Shown here piece by piece: positions 10,601 through 20,111 of a stretch of 64,000 nt of DNA. This DNA comes from Rhodococcus phenolicus (GTDB lineage Bacteria; Actinomycetota; Actinomycetes; Mycobacteriales; Mycobacteriaceae), in contig NZ_LRRH01000012.1 of assembly GCF_001646785.1 (NCBI RefSeq), forward strand, positions 1 through 64,000, given 5' to 3'. The position numbers and the translations under genes are program-made. The notes beneath the pieces are model-generated. The model was not told the DNA's origin. It made no database searches and saw only the letters and a program-made list of their open reading frames with translations. Each line of letters starts with the position of its first letter. Position 1 is the stretch's first letter.

Positions 10601-10735
10601 ATGCAGGTGGAACACTCGCACGTGGAACCGCGACCCTACAGCCGTCGGCGAGAGGCACTTCTGATCGGCCTCATCGCGGTTCTGGGTCTCGTGACACTCG
10701 TGCTCCTGGTCGTTCCCGGCGCTCTCTCGGCCTGA
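10601..10735 (+). CDS. Small single-pass membrane protein, 44 aa
   Basis: An ATG with a GAGG motif five bases upstream opens a 44-codon frame: a basic N-terminus with RRR near residue 15, then one strongly hydrophobic helix of about 22 residues (roughly 19-41). An in-frame GTG at 10571 could add ten residues. It sits downstream of a good promoter and 14 nt before the next gene, in the place of mycobacterial Rv0514, a small predicted membrane protein. Function unknown; coding status rests on RBS, promoter, composition and position. Confidence 0.6.
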   Translation: MQVEHSHVEPRPYSRRREALLIGLIAVLGLVTLVLLVVPGALSA

Positions 10736-10749
10736 CGGACAGTCCACCC

Positions 10750-11244
10750 TTGACCGACGGTTCGACCACGACGGACGGTCTGCCCGCCCCGCTGTTCCAC
10801 GAACCCGGTGCCCGCTGGCGGACGGTGGCGTTCGGTCCGCTCTTCTGCCTGGTCGCGCTCGTGATCGAACTGGCGACCGGCCCAGTCGTGCACTGGATCG
10901 CGCTGCCGGTCATGGGAGCGGTGCTCGCCGTGTTCGCCTACATCATGGTCGTCGCGGGCCGGCGGCACGTGAGCGTGGAACTGACCGAGGCCGTGCTTCG
11001 GCAGGGGACCGAGGAACTGCCGGTCGCCGACATCGAGGCGGTTCTCGCGCCTGCGGATCCGGAGGCGCGGGACCCGGCCCGCTGGGAGAACGCGCGCACC
11101 CTCGGGGAACTGTCCGGTGTGCCCCGGAAGCGCACGGCGATCGGATTGCGGTTGTGCGGTGGCACGTTCGTCCGCGCCTGGGCGAAGGACGACGTCGCGC
11201 TGCGCGCGTGTCTCGACAGCCTCGTGAGTGGCCGTTCGCGCTGA
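10750..11244 (+). CDS. Hypothetical membrane protein with PH-like C-terminus
   Basis: 164 aa. Two hydrophobic segments lie near residues 27-45 and 48-68, followed by a soluble part of about 95 residues that includes LGELSGVPRKRTAIGLRL and ends FVRAWAKDDVALRACLDSL. That pattern resembles small actinobacterial membrane proteins with a short beta-rich tail (DUF3093-type is a guess). The start appears to be TTG. It follows the 44-aa gene by 14 nt and is probably co-transcribed. Function unknown. Confidence 0.7.
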   Translation: MTDGSTTTDGLPAPLFHEPGARWRTVAFGPLFCLVALVIELATGPVVHWIALPVMGAVLAVFAYIMVVAGRRHVSVELTEAVLRQGTEELPVADIEAVLAPADPEARDPARWENARTLGELSGVPRKRTAIGLRLCGGTFVRAWAKDDVALRACLDSLVSGRSR

Positions 11245-11262
11245 CGACCCGGTGGCGGAAGG

Positions 11263-11277
11263 TACCCCCGGGGGGTA
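11263..11277. promoter_or_regulatory. CsoR-like copper operator
   Basis: TACCCCC-G-GGGGGTA is a perfect 7-bp inverted repeat with a one-base spacer, of the G/C-tract type bound by CsoR-family copper sensors. It abuts a -10-like TATGGT (11276-11281) and lies 39 nt before the copper chaperone start. Which repressor binds is inferred; no csoR gene is in the window. Confidence 0.65.
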
Positions 11278-11315
11278 TGGTGGTGTGAGTTGTCGAGACT
11301 CGAAGGAGCCCCCGA

Positions 11316-11519
11316 ATGCAGAACACCTACCGTGTCGAAGGCATGACCTGCGGCCACTGCGTCTCCGCGGTCCGAGAGGAGATCTCCGCGCTCACCGGCG
11401 TCTCCGACGTGGACGTGAACCTCGAGACCGGTGCCGTCGTGGTCACCAGCGAGACCGGACTGGACCGGCAGGCCGTGGCGGACGCCGTCGACGAAGCCGG
11501 ATACGTCCTCGTCGGGTGA
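11316..11519 (+). CDS. copZ: Copper chaperone, HMA domain (CopZ-like)
   Basis: 67 aa, one heavy-metal-associated domain. GMTCGHC gives the CxxC copper ligands near residues 10-15; the rest follows the beta-alpha-beta-beta-alpha-beta pattern and ends DEAGYVLVG. It binds Cu(I) in the cytosol and delivers it, usually to a P-type ATPase, but none lies nearby. AAGGAG precedes the ATG. The upstream CsoR-like palindrome suggests copper induction. Confidence 0.9.
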   Translation: MQNTYRVEGMTCGHCVSAVREEISALTGVSDVDVNLETGAVVVTSETGLDRQAVADAVDEAGYVLVG

Positions 11520-11523
11520 CACC

Positions 11524-12693
11524 GTGACCGCCGGAGTGCGCACGGCCACCGCGTCGCTGGTCGCGGGCGCGGCGCTCGTCTTCGCCGCGTCCGCCTGCAC
11601 GAACACCGAGCCGCCCCGGACACAGGTGCCGGGGACTTCCGCGACCGTCCCCGCGAGCGGGCCCCCGGCGGTCACCGTCGACACCGTGCTCGACGGTCTG
11701 GATCACCCGTGGGACGTCGTGGTGGCACCCGACGGCACGGTCCTCACCGGCGAACGCGGCGGCCGTTTCGTCGTCCGCCACCCGGACGGGCAGGCCGCGA
11801 CGCTGCAGGCCGACCTGTCCGATCTCCACGCGATCGGCGAGACCGGACTGATGGGGATCGCCCTGTCCCGCGACTTCGCCACCGACCGCACGTTCTACAC
11901 CTGCCAGGGGCACCGCGACCCGGACGACGTGCGGGTGGTCGCCTGGACCGTCGACCCCGACTGGACCACCGCCACCCGCACGCGCACCGTGATCTCCGGC
12001 ATGCCCGTCGCCGGCGGTGGACGCCACGGCGGCTGCCGGATCCTCGCGCACCCGGACGGCACCCTCTACGTGGGCACCGGCGACAGCACACGCCCCACCG
12101 TCCCGCAGGACCGCGGCAGCCTCGGCGGCAAGGTACTGCATCTGAATCCGGACGGAACTCCCGCCGCCGGCAACCCGGAACCCGGCAGCGCCGTCTACAC
12201 GCTCGGGCACCGGAACGTGCAGGGACTGGCGCTGCAGCCCGGCACCGGGCGCATCTACGCCGTCGAACAGGGCACCCGGCGTGACGACGAGGTCAACCTG
12301 CTCGAACCGGGCGGCAACTACGGCTACCGGCCCGACCGGGAACCGGGCCGCTACGACGAATCGGTACCCATGACCGACCCGGACCGGGTTCCCGGCGCGA
12401 TCGGCGCGGTGTGGAGTTCCGGTTCGCCGACCATCGCGACACCGGCTGGGGCGTTCGTCACCGGCGACGCGTGGGGACGATGGTCGGGAGCCCTCGCCGT
12501 CAGCAGTCAGCAGGAGGAGCAGCTGCTCCTGTTGCGCCTGTCCGACGACGGGCGCAGCGTCGTCGACTCCACCACCCTGCTCGAAGGAACCTACGGGCGG
12601 CTGCGGTCACTGACCCCGCTGCCGGACGGTTCCCTGCTGGTCACCACCGACAACGGGAACGACGATCGCGTCCTCCGGGTGATGCCGAACTGA
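11524..12693 (+). CDS. PQQ-dependent sugar dehydrogenase-like lipoprotein
   Basis: About 389 aa. A signal peptide ends in AASAC, so Cys25 is the likely lipidated residue. The mature part is a six-bladed propeller of the glucose/sorbosone dehydrogenase family: [63 protein letters not shown]. It likely oxidizes an aldose sugar outside the cell using PQQ or a related cofactor. GTG 11524 comes 4 nt after the copZ stop, so the two may share the copper-responsive promoter; that link is only positional. Confidence 0.85.
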   Translation: MTAGVRTATASLVAGAALVFAASACTNTEPPRTQVPGTSATVPASGPPAVTVDTVLDGLDHPWDVVVAPDGTVLTGERGGRFVVRHPDGQAATLQADLSDLHAIGETGLMGIALSRDFATDRTFYTCQGHRDPDDVRVVAWTVDPDWTTATRTRTVISGMPVAGGGRHGGCRILAHPDGTLYVGTGDSTRPTVPQDRGSLGGKVLHLNPDGTPAAGNPEPGSAVYTLGHRNVQGLALQPGTGRIYAVEQGTRRDDEVNLLEPGGNYGYRPDREPGRYDESVPMTDPDRVPGAIGAVWSSGSPTIATPAGAFVTGDAWGRWSGALAVSSQQEEQLLLLRLSDDGRSVVDSTTLLEGTYGRLRSLTPLPDGSLLVTTDNGNDDRVLRVMPN

Positions 12694-12718
12694 ACTCCGC
12701 GGACCCGCGGCGCACCGA

Positions 12719-14653
12719 TCAGGCGAGTCCCGCGTCGGTCCCCGGTCCGTCGAGCATCGCCGAACCCAGCAGGAACTCGGGCACGCCGAGCCCCTCGACG
12801 AGTGTCGCGGCGTGCGGCCGCAGCGACCGGCACCGCTCGTTGATGCCGCGCAGCACCGCTTTGGCCCGCTCCACGGACAGGTGCCGGTGCTCCATGAACC
12901 ACGCCTTGTCGTCGTCGATGACGCTCAGCGCATAGAGATCGCACAGGTCCGACAGCAGTTCCCGGGCCGTCTCGTCCTCACACGACTCGATACCTGCGAC
13001 GAACGCTTCGAGCACGACGCGGTCGATGTGCGCGCGGGCCGCGTGCAGCACGTGATCCTGCACGAAGTTGAACGCGTCGAACTGGTTGTCCTCCCGCTTC
13101 GCCGCCGCCTGCAGCCGTCGCGCCGCCGTCGAGAGCAGGTACTGCTCCCGATCCTCGAACATGGTGAGCTGCGTGCCCCGGTTGAACAGGCTGCCGTCCT
13201 CCTCGTTGTCCTGCCGGGTGTCGACGAGCGTCTGGATGATCTGCTGCGCGGCGGTGCGTTTCTTCACGATGTCGGACACCGTGGTCGCCGCGAACCGCAT
13301 CCACTCGACCGGGCTCATGCCGCGCACCTCGTCGGCGTACGCGGTGAGCAGTTCCTTCGCGACGAGCTGGGTGAGGACATGATTGTCGCCCTCGAACGTG
13401 GTGAACACGTCGGTGTCCGCCCGCAGCGCCGTCAGCCGGTTCTCCGCCATGTAACCGGCGCCGCCACACGCTTCGCGGCACTCCTGGATGGTGCGGGTCG
13501 CGTGCGCCGTGTTCGCGACCTTCAGGCCCGCCGCACGACCCTCGAGTTCGCGCTGTTCCTGCGGGTCGACCTCGTCGACGGGACTGGACTGGATGCGGTG
13601 CATCGCCGTGATCAGTTCGTTCTGGGCGAAACCGAGCGCATACGAGCGGGCGATCAGCGGCAGCAGCCGGCGCTGGTGGACCAGATAGTCGAGCAGCAGC
13701 ACCTCCTGCTCGTCGTTCGGGGCCGAGAACTGGCGGCGCTGCAGTGCGTACCGCGTCGCGATGGTCAGGGCGACGCGCGCCGCGGCCCCGGCCGAGCCGC
13801 CGACCGTGACGCGACCGCGCACCAGGGTCCCGACCATCGTGAAGAACCGCCGGTTCGGGTTCTCGATGGGGGAGTGGTAGGTGCCGTCCGCGTCGACGTC
13901 CGCGTACCGGTTGAGCAGGTTTTCGCGCGGGATCCGCACCCCGTCGAAGGTGATGCGGCCGTTGTCGACACCGGGCAGCCCGCCCTTGTATCCACAGTCG
14001 GAGGTCGTCACACCCGGCAGGTCGTTGCCGTCCTCGTCGCGGATCGGCACGACGAAGCAGTGCACACCCTCCGTGGCGCCGCCGGTGATCAGCTGCGCGA
14101 ACACCGCGGCGACCGTCGCGTGCTGCGCCGCACCGCCGATGTAGTCCTTGCGCGCGGACGGCGTGGGGGAGTCGACGACGAACTCCTGGGTGGCCGGATC
14201 GTAGGTCGCGGTCGTCTCCAGGGCCTGCACGTCGCTGCCGTGGCCGGTCTCGGTCATCGCGAAACACCCGAGCAGCTCGAGATCGATGAGGGGGCGGATG
14301 TAGCGGTCGTGGTGCCGCTGCGTGCCGAGGTTCTCGATCGCGCCGCCGAACAGGCCCCACTGCACACCCGACTTCACCATCAGCGACAGATCCGACATGG
14401 CGAGCATCTCGATCGACGCGACAGCGCTGCCGGGGTCCCCGGTGCCGCCGCTCGCCTCGGAGAAACCGGCCGACGCGTAGCCGGCCGACGCGAGCAGGCG
14501 CATCTGCTCGAGGACGGTCGCGCGGGCCCGATCCAGATCGGGAATGTGATGGGGGGCGAACTCCTGCCGTGCCAGGTCGGTGCGGGCACGGGAGCGTGCC
14601 TGCCGCCACGCGCCGTCGAGGGTGTCGCGGAGTTGATCAGCTGTGGTCGCCAT
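12719..14653 (-). CDS. Acyl-CoA dehydrogenase/oxidase family protein
   Basis: 644 aa, longer than the usual ~390-aa acyl-CoA dehydrogenase and closer to acyl-CoA oxidase architecture. [17 protein letters not shown] is the flavin-binding signature, and [21 protein letters not shown] matches the C-terminal helical domain; [11 protein letters not shown] continues the oxidase-like pattern. It probably catalyzes alpha,beta-dehydrogenation of a fatty acyl-CoA. Convergent with the sugar dehydrogenase gene and divergent from hemL. Chain-length specificity and oxygen use cannot be judged. Confidence 0.88.
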   Translation of the reverse strand: MATTADQLRDTLDGAWRQARSRARTDLARQEFAPHHIPDLDRARATVLEQMRLLASAGYASAGFSEASGGTGDPGSAVASIEMLAMSDLSLMVKSGVQWGLFGGAIENLGTQRHHDRYIRPLIDLELLGCFAMTETGHGSDVQALETTATYDPATQEFVVDSPTPSARKDYIGGAAQHATVAAVFAQLITGGATEGVHCFVVPIRDEDGNDLPGVTTSDCGYKGGLPGVDNGRITFDGVRIPRENLLNRYADVDADGTYHSPIENPNRRFFTMVGTLVRGRVTVGGSAGAAARVALTIATRYALQRRQFSAPNDEQEVLLLDYLVHQRRLLPLIARSYALGFAQNELITAMHRIQSSPVDEVDPQEQRELEGRAAGLKVANTAHATRTIQECREACGGAGYMAENRLTALRADTDVFTTFEGDNHVLTQLVAKELLTAYADEVRGMSPVEWMRFAATTVSDIVKKRTAAQQIIQTLVDTRQDNEEDGSLFNRGTQLTMFEDREQYLLSTAARRLQAAAKREDNQFDAFNFVQDHVLHAARAHIDRVVLEAFVAGIESCEDETARELLSDLCDLYALSVIDDDKAWFMEHRHLSVERAKAVLRGINERCRSLRPHAATLVEGLGVPEFLLGSAMLDGPGTDAGLA

Positions 14654-14815
14654 GAATCCGACCCTAGGACGGTGCCGCCGCGAGCGCTGACGTTCGGAAT
14701 CCGCCTCACCGCGAATCCCGAGTTCGGCGACCGGGCGAGACGGTCGTCACGCGCGCGCTCCTCGCACGCCGAGCCGTCTTTTGGCAAATCCGCCGAAACT
14801 GGGACACTGGAGGTC

Positions 14816-16141
14816 GTGACTGCGACCCCCGATGCCTCCCGCACCCACGACACCGCTTCCGCCGCCCTGTTCGACCGGGCATCGAGGGTGACGCCCGGAG
14901 GCGTCAACTCGCCGGTGCGGGCGTTCGGTTCGGTCGGCGGGACTCCCCGGTTCATCGCGTCGGCCACCGGCAGCACGCTCACCGACGTGGACGGCAATAC
15001 CTATGTGGACCTGGTGTGTTCGTGGGGGCCGATGATTCTCGGCCACGCGCATCCCGCAGTCGTGGAGGCGGTGCGGACCGCCGCGACGTCCGGCCTGTCG
15101 TTCGGTGCGCCGACCGCCGGTGAGGTCGAACTCGCCGAGGAGATCGTGGCGCGGATCGCGCCCGTCGAGCAGGTCCGGCTCGTCAATTCCGGAACCGAAG
15201 CGACGATGAGCGCGGTGCGTCTGGCGCGCGGATTCACCGGCCGCAGCAAGATCGTCAAATTTTCCGGGTGTTATCACGGTCACGTCGATGCGCTCCTCGC
15301 CGACGCCGGCTCCGGCCTCGCGACGTTCGGGTTGCCGACGTCCCCCGGTGTGACCGGCGCGCAGGCCGAGGACACCGTCGTGCTGCCGTACAACGACCTC
15401 GAGGCCGTCCGGGCCGCGTTCGCGGCCAACCCGGGGCAGATCGCCGCCGTCATCACCGAGGCCGCCGCCGGGAACATGGGTACCGTCCCGCCGCTGCCCG
15501 GCTTCAACGAGGGCCTGCGCGAGATCACCCGCGAAAACGGCGCCCTGCTGATCATGGACGAGGTCATGACCGGATTCCGCGCCAGTGCCACCGGCTGGCA
15601 CGGCATCGACGGGGTCGCCGGCGACCTGGTCACCTTCGGCAAGGTGATGAGTGGAGGCCTGCCCGCCGCCGCGTTCGGTGGTCGCGCCGACGTGATGGCC
15701 CGCCTCGCTCCCGCCGGCCCGGTCTACCAGGCCGGCACCCTGTCGGGGAACCCGGTCGCGGTCGCTGCGGGCCTCGCGAGCCTGCGCGCCGCCGACGCCG
15801 AGGTGTACGCGAGCCTCGACCGCAACGCCGCGACCCTGGGCCGGCTGCTGGACGACGCCCTGACCGCCGAAGGCGTGCCGCACCGCGTCCAGAACGCCGG
15901 AACCCTGCTGAGCGTGTTCTTCACCGACGGTCCCGTCACGAACTACGACGAGGCGAAGGCCGCGCAGACCTGGCGTTTCCCGGCGTTCTTCCACACTCTG
16001 CTCGAGCACGGCGTGTACGCCCCGCCGAGCGCATTCGAGACGTGGTTCGTCTCGTCCGCCCTCGACGACGACGCGTTCTCGCGTATCGCCGACGCGCTGC
16101 CGCACGCCGCGAAGGCCGCCGCGGCAGCGACGGCACCCTGA
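14816..16141 (+). CDS. hemL: Glutamate-1-semialdehyde 2,1-aminomutase
   Basis: 441 aa. PLP enzyme converting glutamate-1-semialdehyde to 5-aminolevulinate, the step after Hem[38 protein letters not shown] and the PLP lysine segment [17 protein letters not shown] are all present. GTG 14816 was chosen; the open frame runs far upstream but antisense to the dehydrogenase gene. GGAGG lies only two bases before, an unusually tight spacing. Head of the hemL-phosphatase-cytochrome c biogenesis block. Confidence 0.95.
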   Translation: MTATPDASRTHDTASAALFDRASRVTPGGVNSPVRAFGSVGGTPRFIASATGSTLTDVDGNTYVDLVCSWGPMILGHAHPAVVEAVRTAATSGLSFGAPTAGEVELAEEIVARIAPVEQVRLVNSGTEATMSAVRLARGFTGRSKIVKFSGCYHGHVDALLADAGSGLATFGLPTSPGVTGAQAEDTVVLPYNDLEAVRAAFAANPGQIAAVITEAAAGNMGTVPPLPGFNEGLREITRENGALLIMDEVMTGFRASATGWHGIDGVAGDLVTFGKVMSGGLPAAAFGGRADVMARLAPAGPVYQAGTLSGNPVAVAAGLASLRAADAEVYASLDRNAATLGRLLDDALTAEGVPHRVQNAGTLLSVFFTDGPVTNYDEAKAAQTWRFPAFFHTLLEHGVYAPPSAFETWFVSSALDDDAFSRIADALPHAAKAAAAATAP

Positions 16142-16200
16142 CCGGCCCCGATCCGCCTTTCACCCCGATCTGCTCACCGCCCGACGCGAGGAATACCCAC

Positions 16201-16851
16201 GTGACCGAATCCGTCCCGTCCGAGAAGCGCACCATCGTGCACGTGCTGCGGCACGGCGAGGTGCACAATCCCACCGGCATCCTCTACGGCCGGCTGCCGG
16301 GCTACCGGTTGTCCGTCACGGGTGAATCGCAGGCACGGTCGGTCGCTGCGGCACTCGCCGACCACGACATCGCGCACGTCGTCGCGTCCCCGCTGGATCG
16401 GGCACAGCAGACCGCCGCGCCGATCGCGGAGAAGCACGGCCTCGAGATCGTGACGGACACCAATCTCATCGAGGCGGGCAACCAGTTCGAGGGACTGAAG
16501 GTCGCGGTGGGCGACGGCGCGTTGAGCCGTCCCCGGCACTGGTGGAAGTTGCGCGACCCGTTCACCCCGTCGTGGGGGGAGCCGTACCTGCAGATCGCGC
16601 ACCGTATGCTCGCCGCCGTCAACGCCGCGCGGGTGGCTGCCGTCGGCCGCGAAGCGGTGTGCGTGAGCCACCAGCTCCCGGTGTGGACGCTGCGCCGTTT
16701 CCTCGAGGGTGAGCGGCTGTGGCACGACCCGCGGAACCGGCAGTGCAGCCTCGCGTCTCTGACGTCACTGGTGTACGACGGGGACACCCTCGTCGACATC
16801 GTGTACTCCGAGCCGGCCGGAGCCTCCGATCCGAATGTGCACGGCGCATGA
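16201..16851 (+). CDS. Histidine phosphatase family protein
   Basis: 216 aa. HVLRHGEVHNP is the RHG phosphohistidine motif; VASPLDRAQQTA and CVSHQLPVWTLRR give the second Arg and His of the phosphoglycerate mutase-like superfamily. Same position as Rv0525. Substrate unknown. GTG start; the stop overlaps the TlpA-like gene start by 4 nt. Confidence 0.88.
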   Translation: MTESVPSEKRTIVHVLRHGEVHNPTGILYGRLPGYRLSVTGESQARSVAAALADHDIAHVVASPLDRAQQTAAPIAEKHGLEIVTDTNLIEAGNQFEGLKVAVGDGALSRPRHWWKLRDPFTPSWGEPYLQIAHRMLAAVNAARVAAVGREAVCVSHQLPVWTLRRFLEGERLWHDPRNRQCSLASLTSLVYDGDTLVDIVYSEPAGASDPNVHGA

Positions 16852-17453
16852 GAAGGATCCTCTCGGCGGTCGCGGCGCTGCTGTGCAGCGTCGCGGTTCT
16901 GACGTCGTGCGCGACCGGTGACGACGCCGTCGCCACCGGCGGCACCTTCGACTTCGTCTCCCCGGGCGGCCAGACCCGCATCTTCTACGATCCGCCGTCC
17001 GAACGCGGCACCCTCGGTGACCTGTCGGGCGAAGACCTGATGAACGAGGGACGGACGCTGTCGCTCGCCGACTACGAAGGCCAGGTCGTCGTCCTCAACG
17101 TGTGGGGTCAGTGGTGCGCGCCCTGCCGCAGCGAGGTCGGCGACCTCGAGCAGGTGTACGAGTCGACCAAGGACCTGGGCGTGCAGTTCCTCGGCATCAA
17201 CGTCCGCGACAACCAGCGCGACAAGGCGCAGGACTTCGTCGTCGACAACAAGGTCGGCTATCCGTCGATCTACGATCCGGCGATGCGCTCGCTGCTCGCG
17301 CTGGGCCGCAACTATCCGACGTCGGTGGTGCCGACGACCGTCGTCCTCGACCGCGACCATCGTGTCGCCGCGGTGTTCCTCACCGAACTGCTCGTCGAGG
17401 ACCTGCAACCGGTCGTCGAGCGGATCGCCGCCGAACCGGCCGGACAGCAGTGA
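16848..17453 (+). CDS. TlpA/ResA-type thiol-disulfide lipoprotein
   Basis: 201 aa. Signal peptide with lipobox LTSC (lipid Cys21), then a thioredoxin fold with WCAPC (Cys90, Cys93) and a cis-Pro near TSVVPTTVV. It likely keeps apo-cytochrome c heme-binding cysteines reduced outside the membrane (ResA/CcsX role), receiving electrons from the CcdA encoded next. Overlaps both neighbours by a few nt, so the cluster is a tight operon. Confidence 0.9.
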   Translation: MRRILSAVAALLCSVAVLTSCATGDDAVATGGTFDFVSPGGQTRIFYDPPSERGTLGDLSGEDLMNEGRTLSLADYEGQVVVLNVWGQWCAPCRSEVGDLEQVYESTKDLGVQFLGINVRDNQRDKAQDFVVDNKVGYPSIYDPAMRSLLALGRNYPTSVVPTTVVLDRDHRVAAVFLTELLVEDLQPVVERIAAEPAGQQ

Positions 17454-18331
17454 TGACGAGCATCCCGGCGTTCACCGCCACCGACACGGTCCTGGCGTTC
17501 ACCGCCACCGACACGGTCCTGGCGTCCGGCGTGGGCGAGACCTTCCAGTCGCTGGCCGCGGGGGGACCGCTGCTGCTCGCGGCCGGGGCGTGTCTGCTCG
17601 CCGGTCTCGTCTCGTTCGCGTCGCCGTGCGTCGTGCCGCTCGTTCCCGGCTATCTGTCGTACCTGGCCGGTGTCGTCGGTGCGGAGGCACCCGCCGTGAC
17701 CGAGGCGCAGGCGCAGGCGCGCACGACGACGCTGCGCAACGACGGCCGGTTGCGGGTCGCCGGTGCCGCGGGACTGTTCGTCGCCGGGTTCACCGTCGTG
17801 TTCGTGCTGGCCACCGCGTCCGTGTTCGGGGCGATCTCCCTGCTCTCGGTCAACCGCGACGTCATGATGCGGGTCGGCGGTGTCGTCACCATCGTCATGG
17901 GCCTGGTGTTCGTCGGCCTGATCCCGGCGCTGCAGCGCGACACCCGGCTCGAGCCGCGTCGTCTGTCGAGCCTGGCCGGTGCGCCGCTGCTCGGTGGGGT
18001 CTTCGCTCTCGGCTGGACCCCGTGCCTCGGTCCGACGCTGGCCGGAGTGATCTCGCTGGCCGCCGGCACCGAAGGCACGACGGCGGCGCGCGGGGTCGCG
18101 CTGATCGTCTTCTACTGCATCGGCCTCGGCCTGCCGTTCGTGGTGCTGGCCCTGGGGTCCGCGCGCGCACTGCGGGGTGTCGGCTGGCTGCGATCCCATG
18201 CCCGCACCGTGCAGATCTTCGGTGGCGTGATGCTGATCGCCGTCGGGGTCGCCCTGGTCACCGGTGCGTGGGACGTGTTCGTGTCCTGGGTGCGGGACGC
18301 CTTCATCTCCGAGGTGACGCTGCCGATCTGA
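17453..18331 (+). CDS. ccdA: Cytochrome c biogenesis thiol transporter CcdA
   Basis: About 292 aa, polytopic membrane protein. The two conserved cysteines lie in [20 protein letters not shown] (Cys59) and [10 protein letters not shown]; six hydrophobic segments follow the DsbD-gamma/CcdA pattern. It carries reducing power from cytosolic thioredoxin to the TlpA-like partner. The ATG overlaps the previous stop (TGATG). The N-terminus holds an exact in-frame duplication of nine residues (FTATDTVLA twice), absent from the family core. Confidence 0.92.
   Translation: MTSIPAFTATDTVLAFTATDTVLASGVGETFQSLAAGGPLLLAAGACLLAGLVSFASPCVVPLVPGYLSYLAGVVGAEAPAVTEAQAQARTTTLRNDGRLRVAGAAGLFVAGFTVVFVLATASVFGAISLLSVNRDVMMRVGGVVTIVMGLVFVGLIPALQRDTRLEPRRLSSLAGAPLLGGVFALGWTPCLGPTLAGVISLAAGTEGTTAARGVALIVFYCIGLGLPFVVLALGSARALRGVGWLRSHARTVQIFGGVMLIAVGVALVTGAWDVFVSWVRDAFISEVTLPI
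17467..17520 (+). repeat. Perfect 27-bp tandem duplication in ccdA
   Basis: Two identical 27-nt units, 17467-17493 and 17494-17520, with the first four bases repeated again after the second. The unit is nine codons, so the frame is kept. No base difference separates the copies, which suggests a recent or homogenized slippage event. Confidence 0.97.
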
Positions 18332-18375
18332 CGGTAGCGATCGCCACAAGTTCCGAACGTTTCGAGAGGCAGTAC

Positions 18376-18453
18376 ATGCAGCCCGATCAGATGGTCCGCG
18401 CGGGGGACCGCAGCGCCGGGGGAGGCCGCAGCATCATGGGAGACCACACGTGA
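18376..18453 (+). CDS. Possible 25-aa coupled small ORF before resB
   Basis: ATG 18376 has GAGAGG six bases upstream and opens 25 codons whose TGA overlaps the resB GTG start by 4 nt. It is Gly/Arg-rich with no membrane helix. It fills most of the 118-nt ccdA-resB gap. The overlap suggests translational coupling, either as a leader peptide or a chance frame; conservation is untested. Confidence 0.3.
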   Translation: MQPDQMVRAGDRSAGGGRSIMGDHT

Positions 18454-20111
18454 CCGCGACCGACACTCCGACGACCGCGCCGCAGCCGGCGCCCCCGCCG
18501 CGACAGGGCCCGGCCGGACGGGCCGTCGCCTTCGTGCGCAACACCTGGCGCGGCCTGACCTCGATGCGTACCGCGCTGGTGCTGCTGTTCCTGCTGGCAC
18601 TCGCCGCCATTCCGGGTGCGTTGCTGCCGCAGCGCAGTCTGAACGTCGGCAAGGTCGACGAGTACATCGCGGCGCGGCCCACCCTCGGCCCGCTCATGGA
18701 CAAGCTCGAACTGTTCGACGTGTTCGGCAGCTTCTGGTTCACCGCGATCTACGTGCTGCTGTTCGTCTCCCTGGTCGGGTGCATCCTGCCGCGCTGCGTG
18801 GAGCACTACCGGGCGCTGCGGACCCGGCCGGTGCCGGCTCCGCGGAATCTGGGCCGGCTGCCGCACCACGCCGAGACGACCGTCGACGGAAGTCCCGAGG
18901 AGGCGCTCGCGCGGGTCCGCGGGCAGCTGAAGGGCTGGCGCGTCGCCGAACGCAGCGGGGGCGCCCGCGCGAAGGACGGGGAACTGACCCTGTCCGCCGA
19001 GAAGGGGTACCTGCGCGAGTTCGGCAACCTGGTGTTTCACATCTCGCTGGTCGGGCTGCTCGCGACGGTCGCGATGGGCAAGCTGTTCGGCTACGAGGGG
19101 CAGCGGATCCTCATCGCGCACGGGGAGGAGTTCTGCACGACCTCTCCGGCGTCGTTCGATTCGTTCCGGGCGGGGATCACCCTCGACGGCACCGGCCTGA
19201 ATCCGATGTGCATCCGGGTGAACGACTTCCGGGCCGACTACCTCGACAACGGTCAGGCCGAGATGTTCACGTCGAACATCGACTACCAGTACGGCGACGA
19301 CATCACGTCGAACACCTGGCAGCAGGCCGAGCTGAAGGTGAATCATCCGTTGCGCGTCGGCAGCGACCGCGTCTACCTGCAGGGGCACGGATTCGCGCCG
19401 ACGTTCACGGTGACCTGGCCGAACGGGGAGACCCGCACCGAGACGCTGCAGTTCGCCCCGGACGATGCGACGACGTTCCTGAGCAGCGGCGCGATGCGGT
19501 TCGACCCGCCCGGCGGCATGTTCCCGGACGCCGACGAACGGCGCCGGAACCAGATCGCGATCGAGGGCCTGTTCGCGCCCACGGCCGCGCTGCACGGCTC
19601 GCTGTTGTCCTCGGCGTTCCCGGCGATGCTGGATCCGGCCGTGGCGATCGACATCTACAAGGGCGACTCCGGTCTCGACACCGGCAGCCCGCAGTCGCTG
19701 TTCTCGCTCAACGGCGAGCTGATCAACCAGGGTCGCCTGGTCAAGCAGGATCGGGTGAACCTGCGTCCGGGTGAGAGTGCCACCCTGCCCGACGGCACCC
19801 AGGTCCGGTTCGACGGCGCCACCGACTTCGTGAACCTGCAGGTCTCGCACGATCCGGCGCAGCGGTGGGTGCTCGTGTCGGCACTGACGATGATGGCGGG
19901 ACTGCTCGTGTCGCTGCTGGTCAAGCGTCGCCGCGTCTGGGTCCGGGTCTATCCGGCCGGTACAGTGGCACACGGCGAACGACAAACCGTAGTAGAACTC
20001 GGTGGTCTGGCCCGCACGGATCAGGCGGGCTGGGGTGACGAGTTCGACCGTCTGGTTGCGCGCCTGCTCGGTAACGACGCAGCCGGTGCGGCAGAGGAGA
20101 AGAACGCATGA
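18450..20111 (+). CDS. resB: Cytochrome c biogenesis protein ResB (Ccs1)
   Basis: 553 aa. ResB/Ccs1 family: N-terminal transmembrane segments (TALVLLFLLALAAIPGALLPQ; FWFTAIYVLLFVSLVGCILPR), a third near residues 190-210, a long extracytoplasmic domain, and a last helix (WVLVSALTMMAGLLVSLLV). With CcsB it forms the System II heme exporter and cytochrome c synthase. GTG 18450; the stop overlaps ccsB by 4 nt. Equivalent to Rv0528. Confidence 0.93.
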   Translation: MTATDTPTTAPQPAPPPRQGPAGRAVAFVRNTWRGLTSMRTALVLLFLLALAAIPGALLPQRSLNVGKVDEYIAARPTLGPLMDKLELFDVFGSFWFTAIYVLLFVSLVGCILPRCVEHYRALRTRPVPAPRNLGRLPHHAETTVDGSPEEALARVRGQLKGWRVAERSGGARAKDGELTLSAEKGYLREFGNLVFHISLVGLLATVAMGKLFGYEGQRILIAHGEEFCTTSPASFDSFRAGITLDGTGLNPMCIRVNDFRADYLDNGQAEMFTSNIDYQYGDDITSNTWQQAELKVNHPLRVGSDRVYLQGHGFAPTFTVTWPNGETRTETLQFAPDDATTFLSSGAMRFDPPGGMFPDADERRRNQIAIEGLFAPTAALHGSLLSSAFPAMLDPAVAIDIYKGDSGLDTGSPQSLFSLNGELINQGRLVKQDRVNLRPGESATLPDGTQVRFDGATDFVNLQVSHDPAQRWVLVSALTMMAGLLVSLLVKRRRVWVRVYPAGTVAHGERQTVVELGGLARTDQAGWGDEFDRLVARLLGNDAAGAAEEKNA

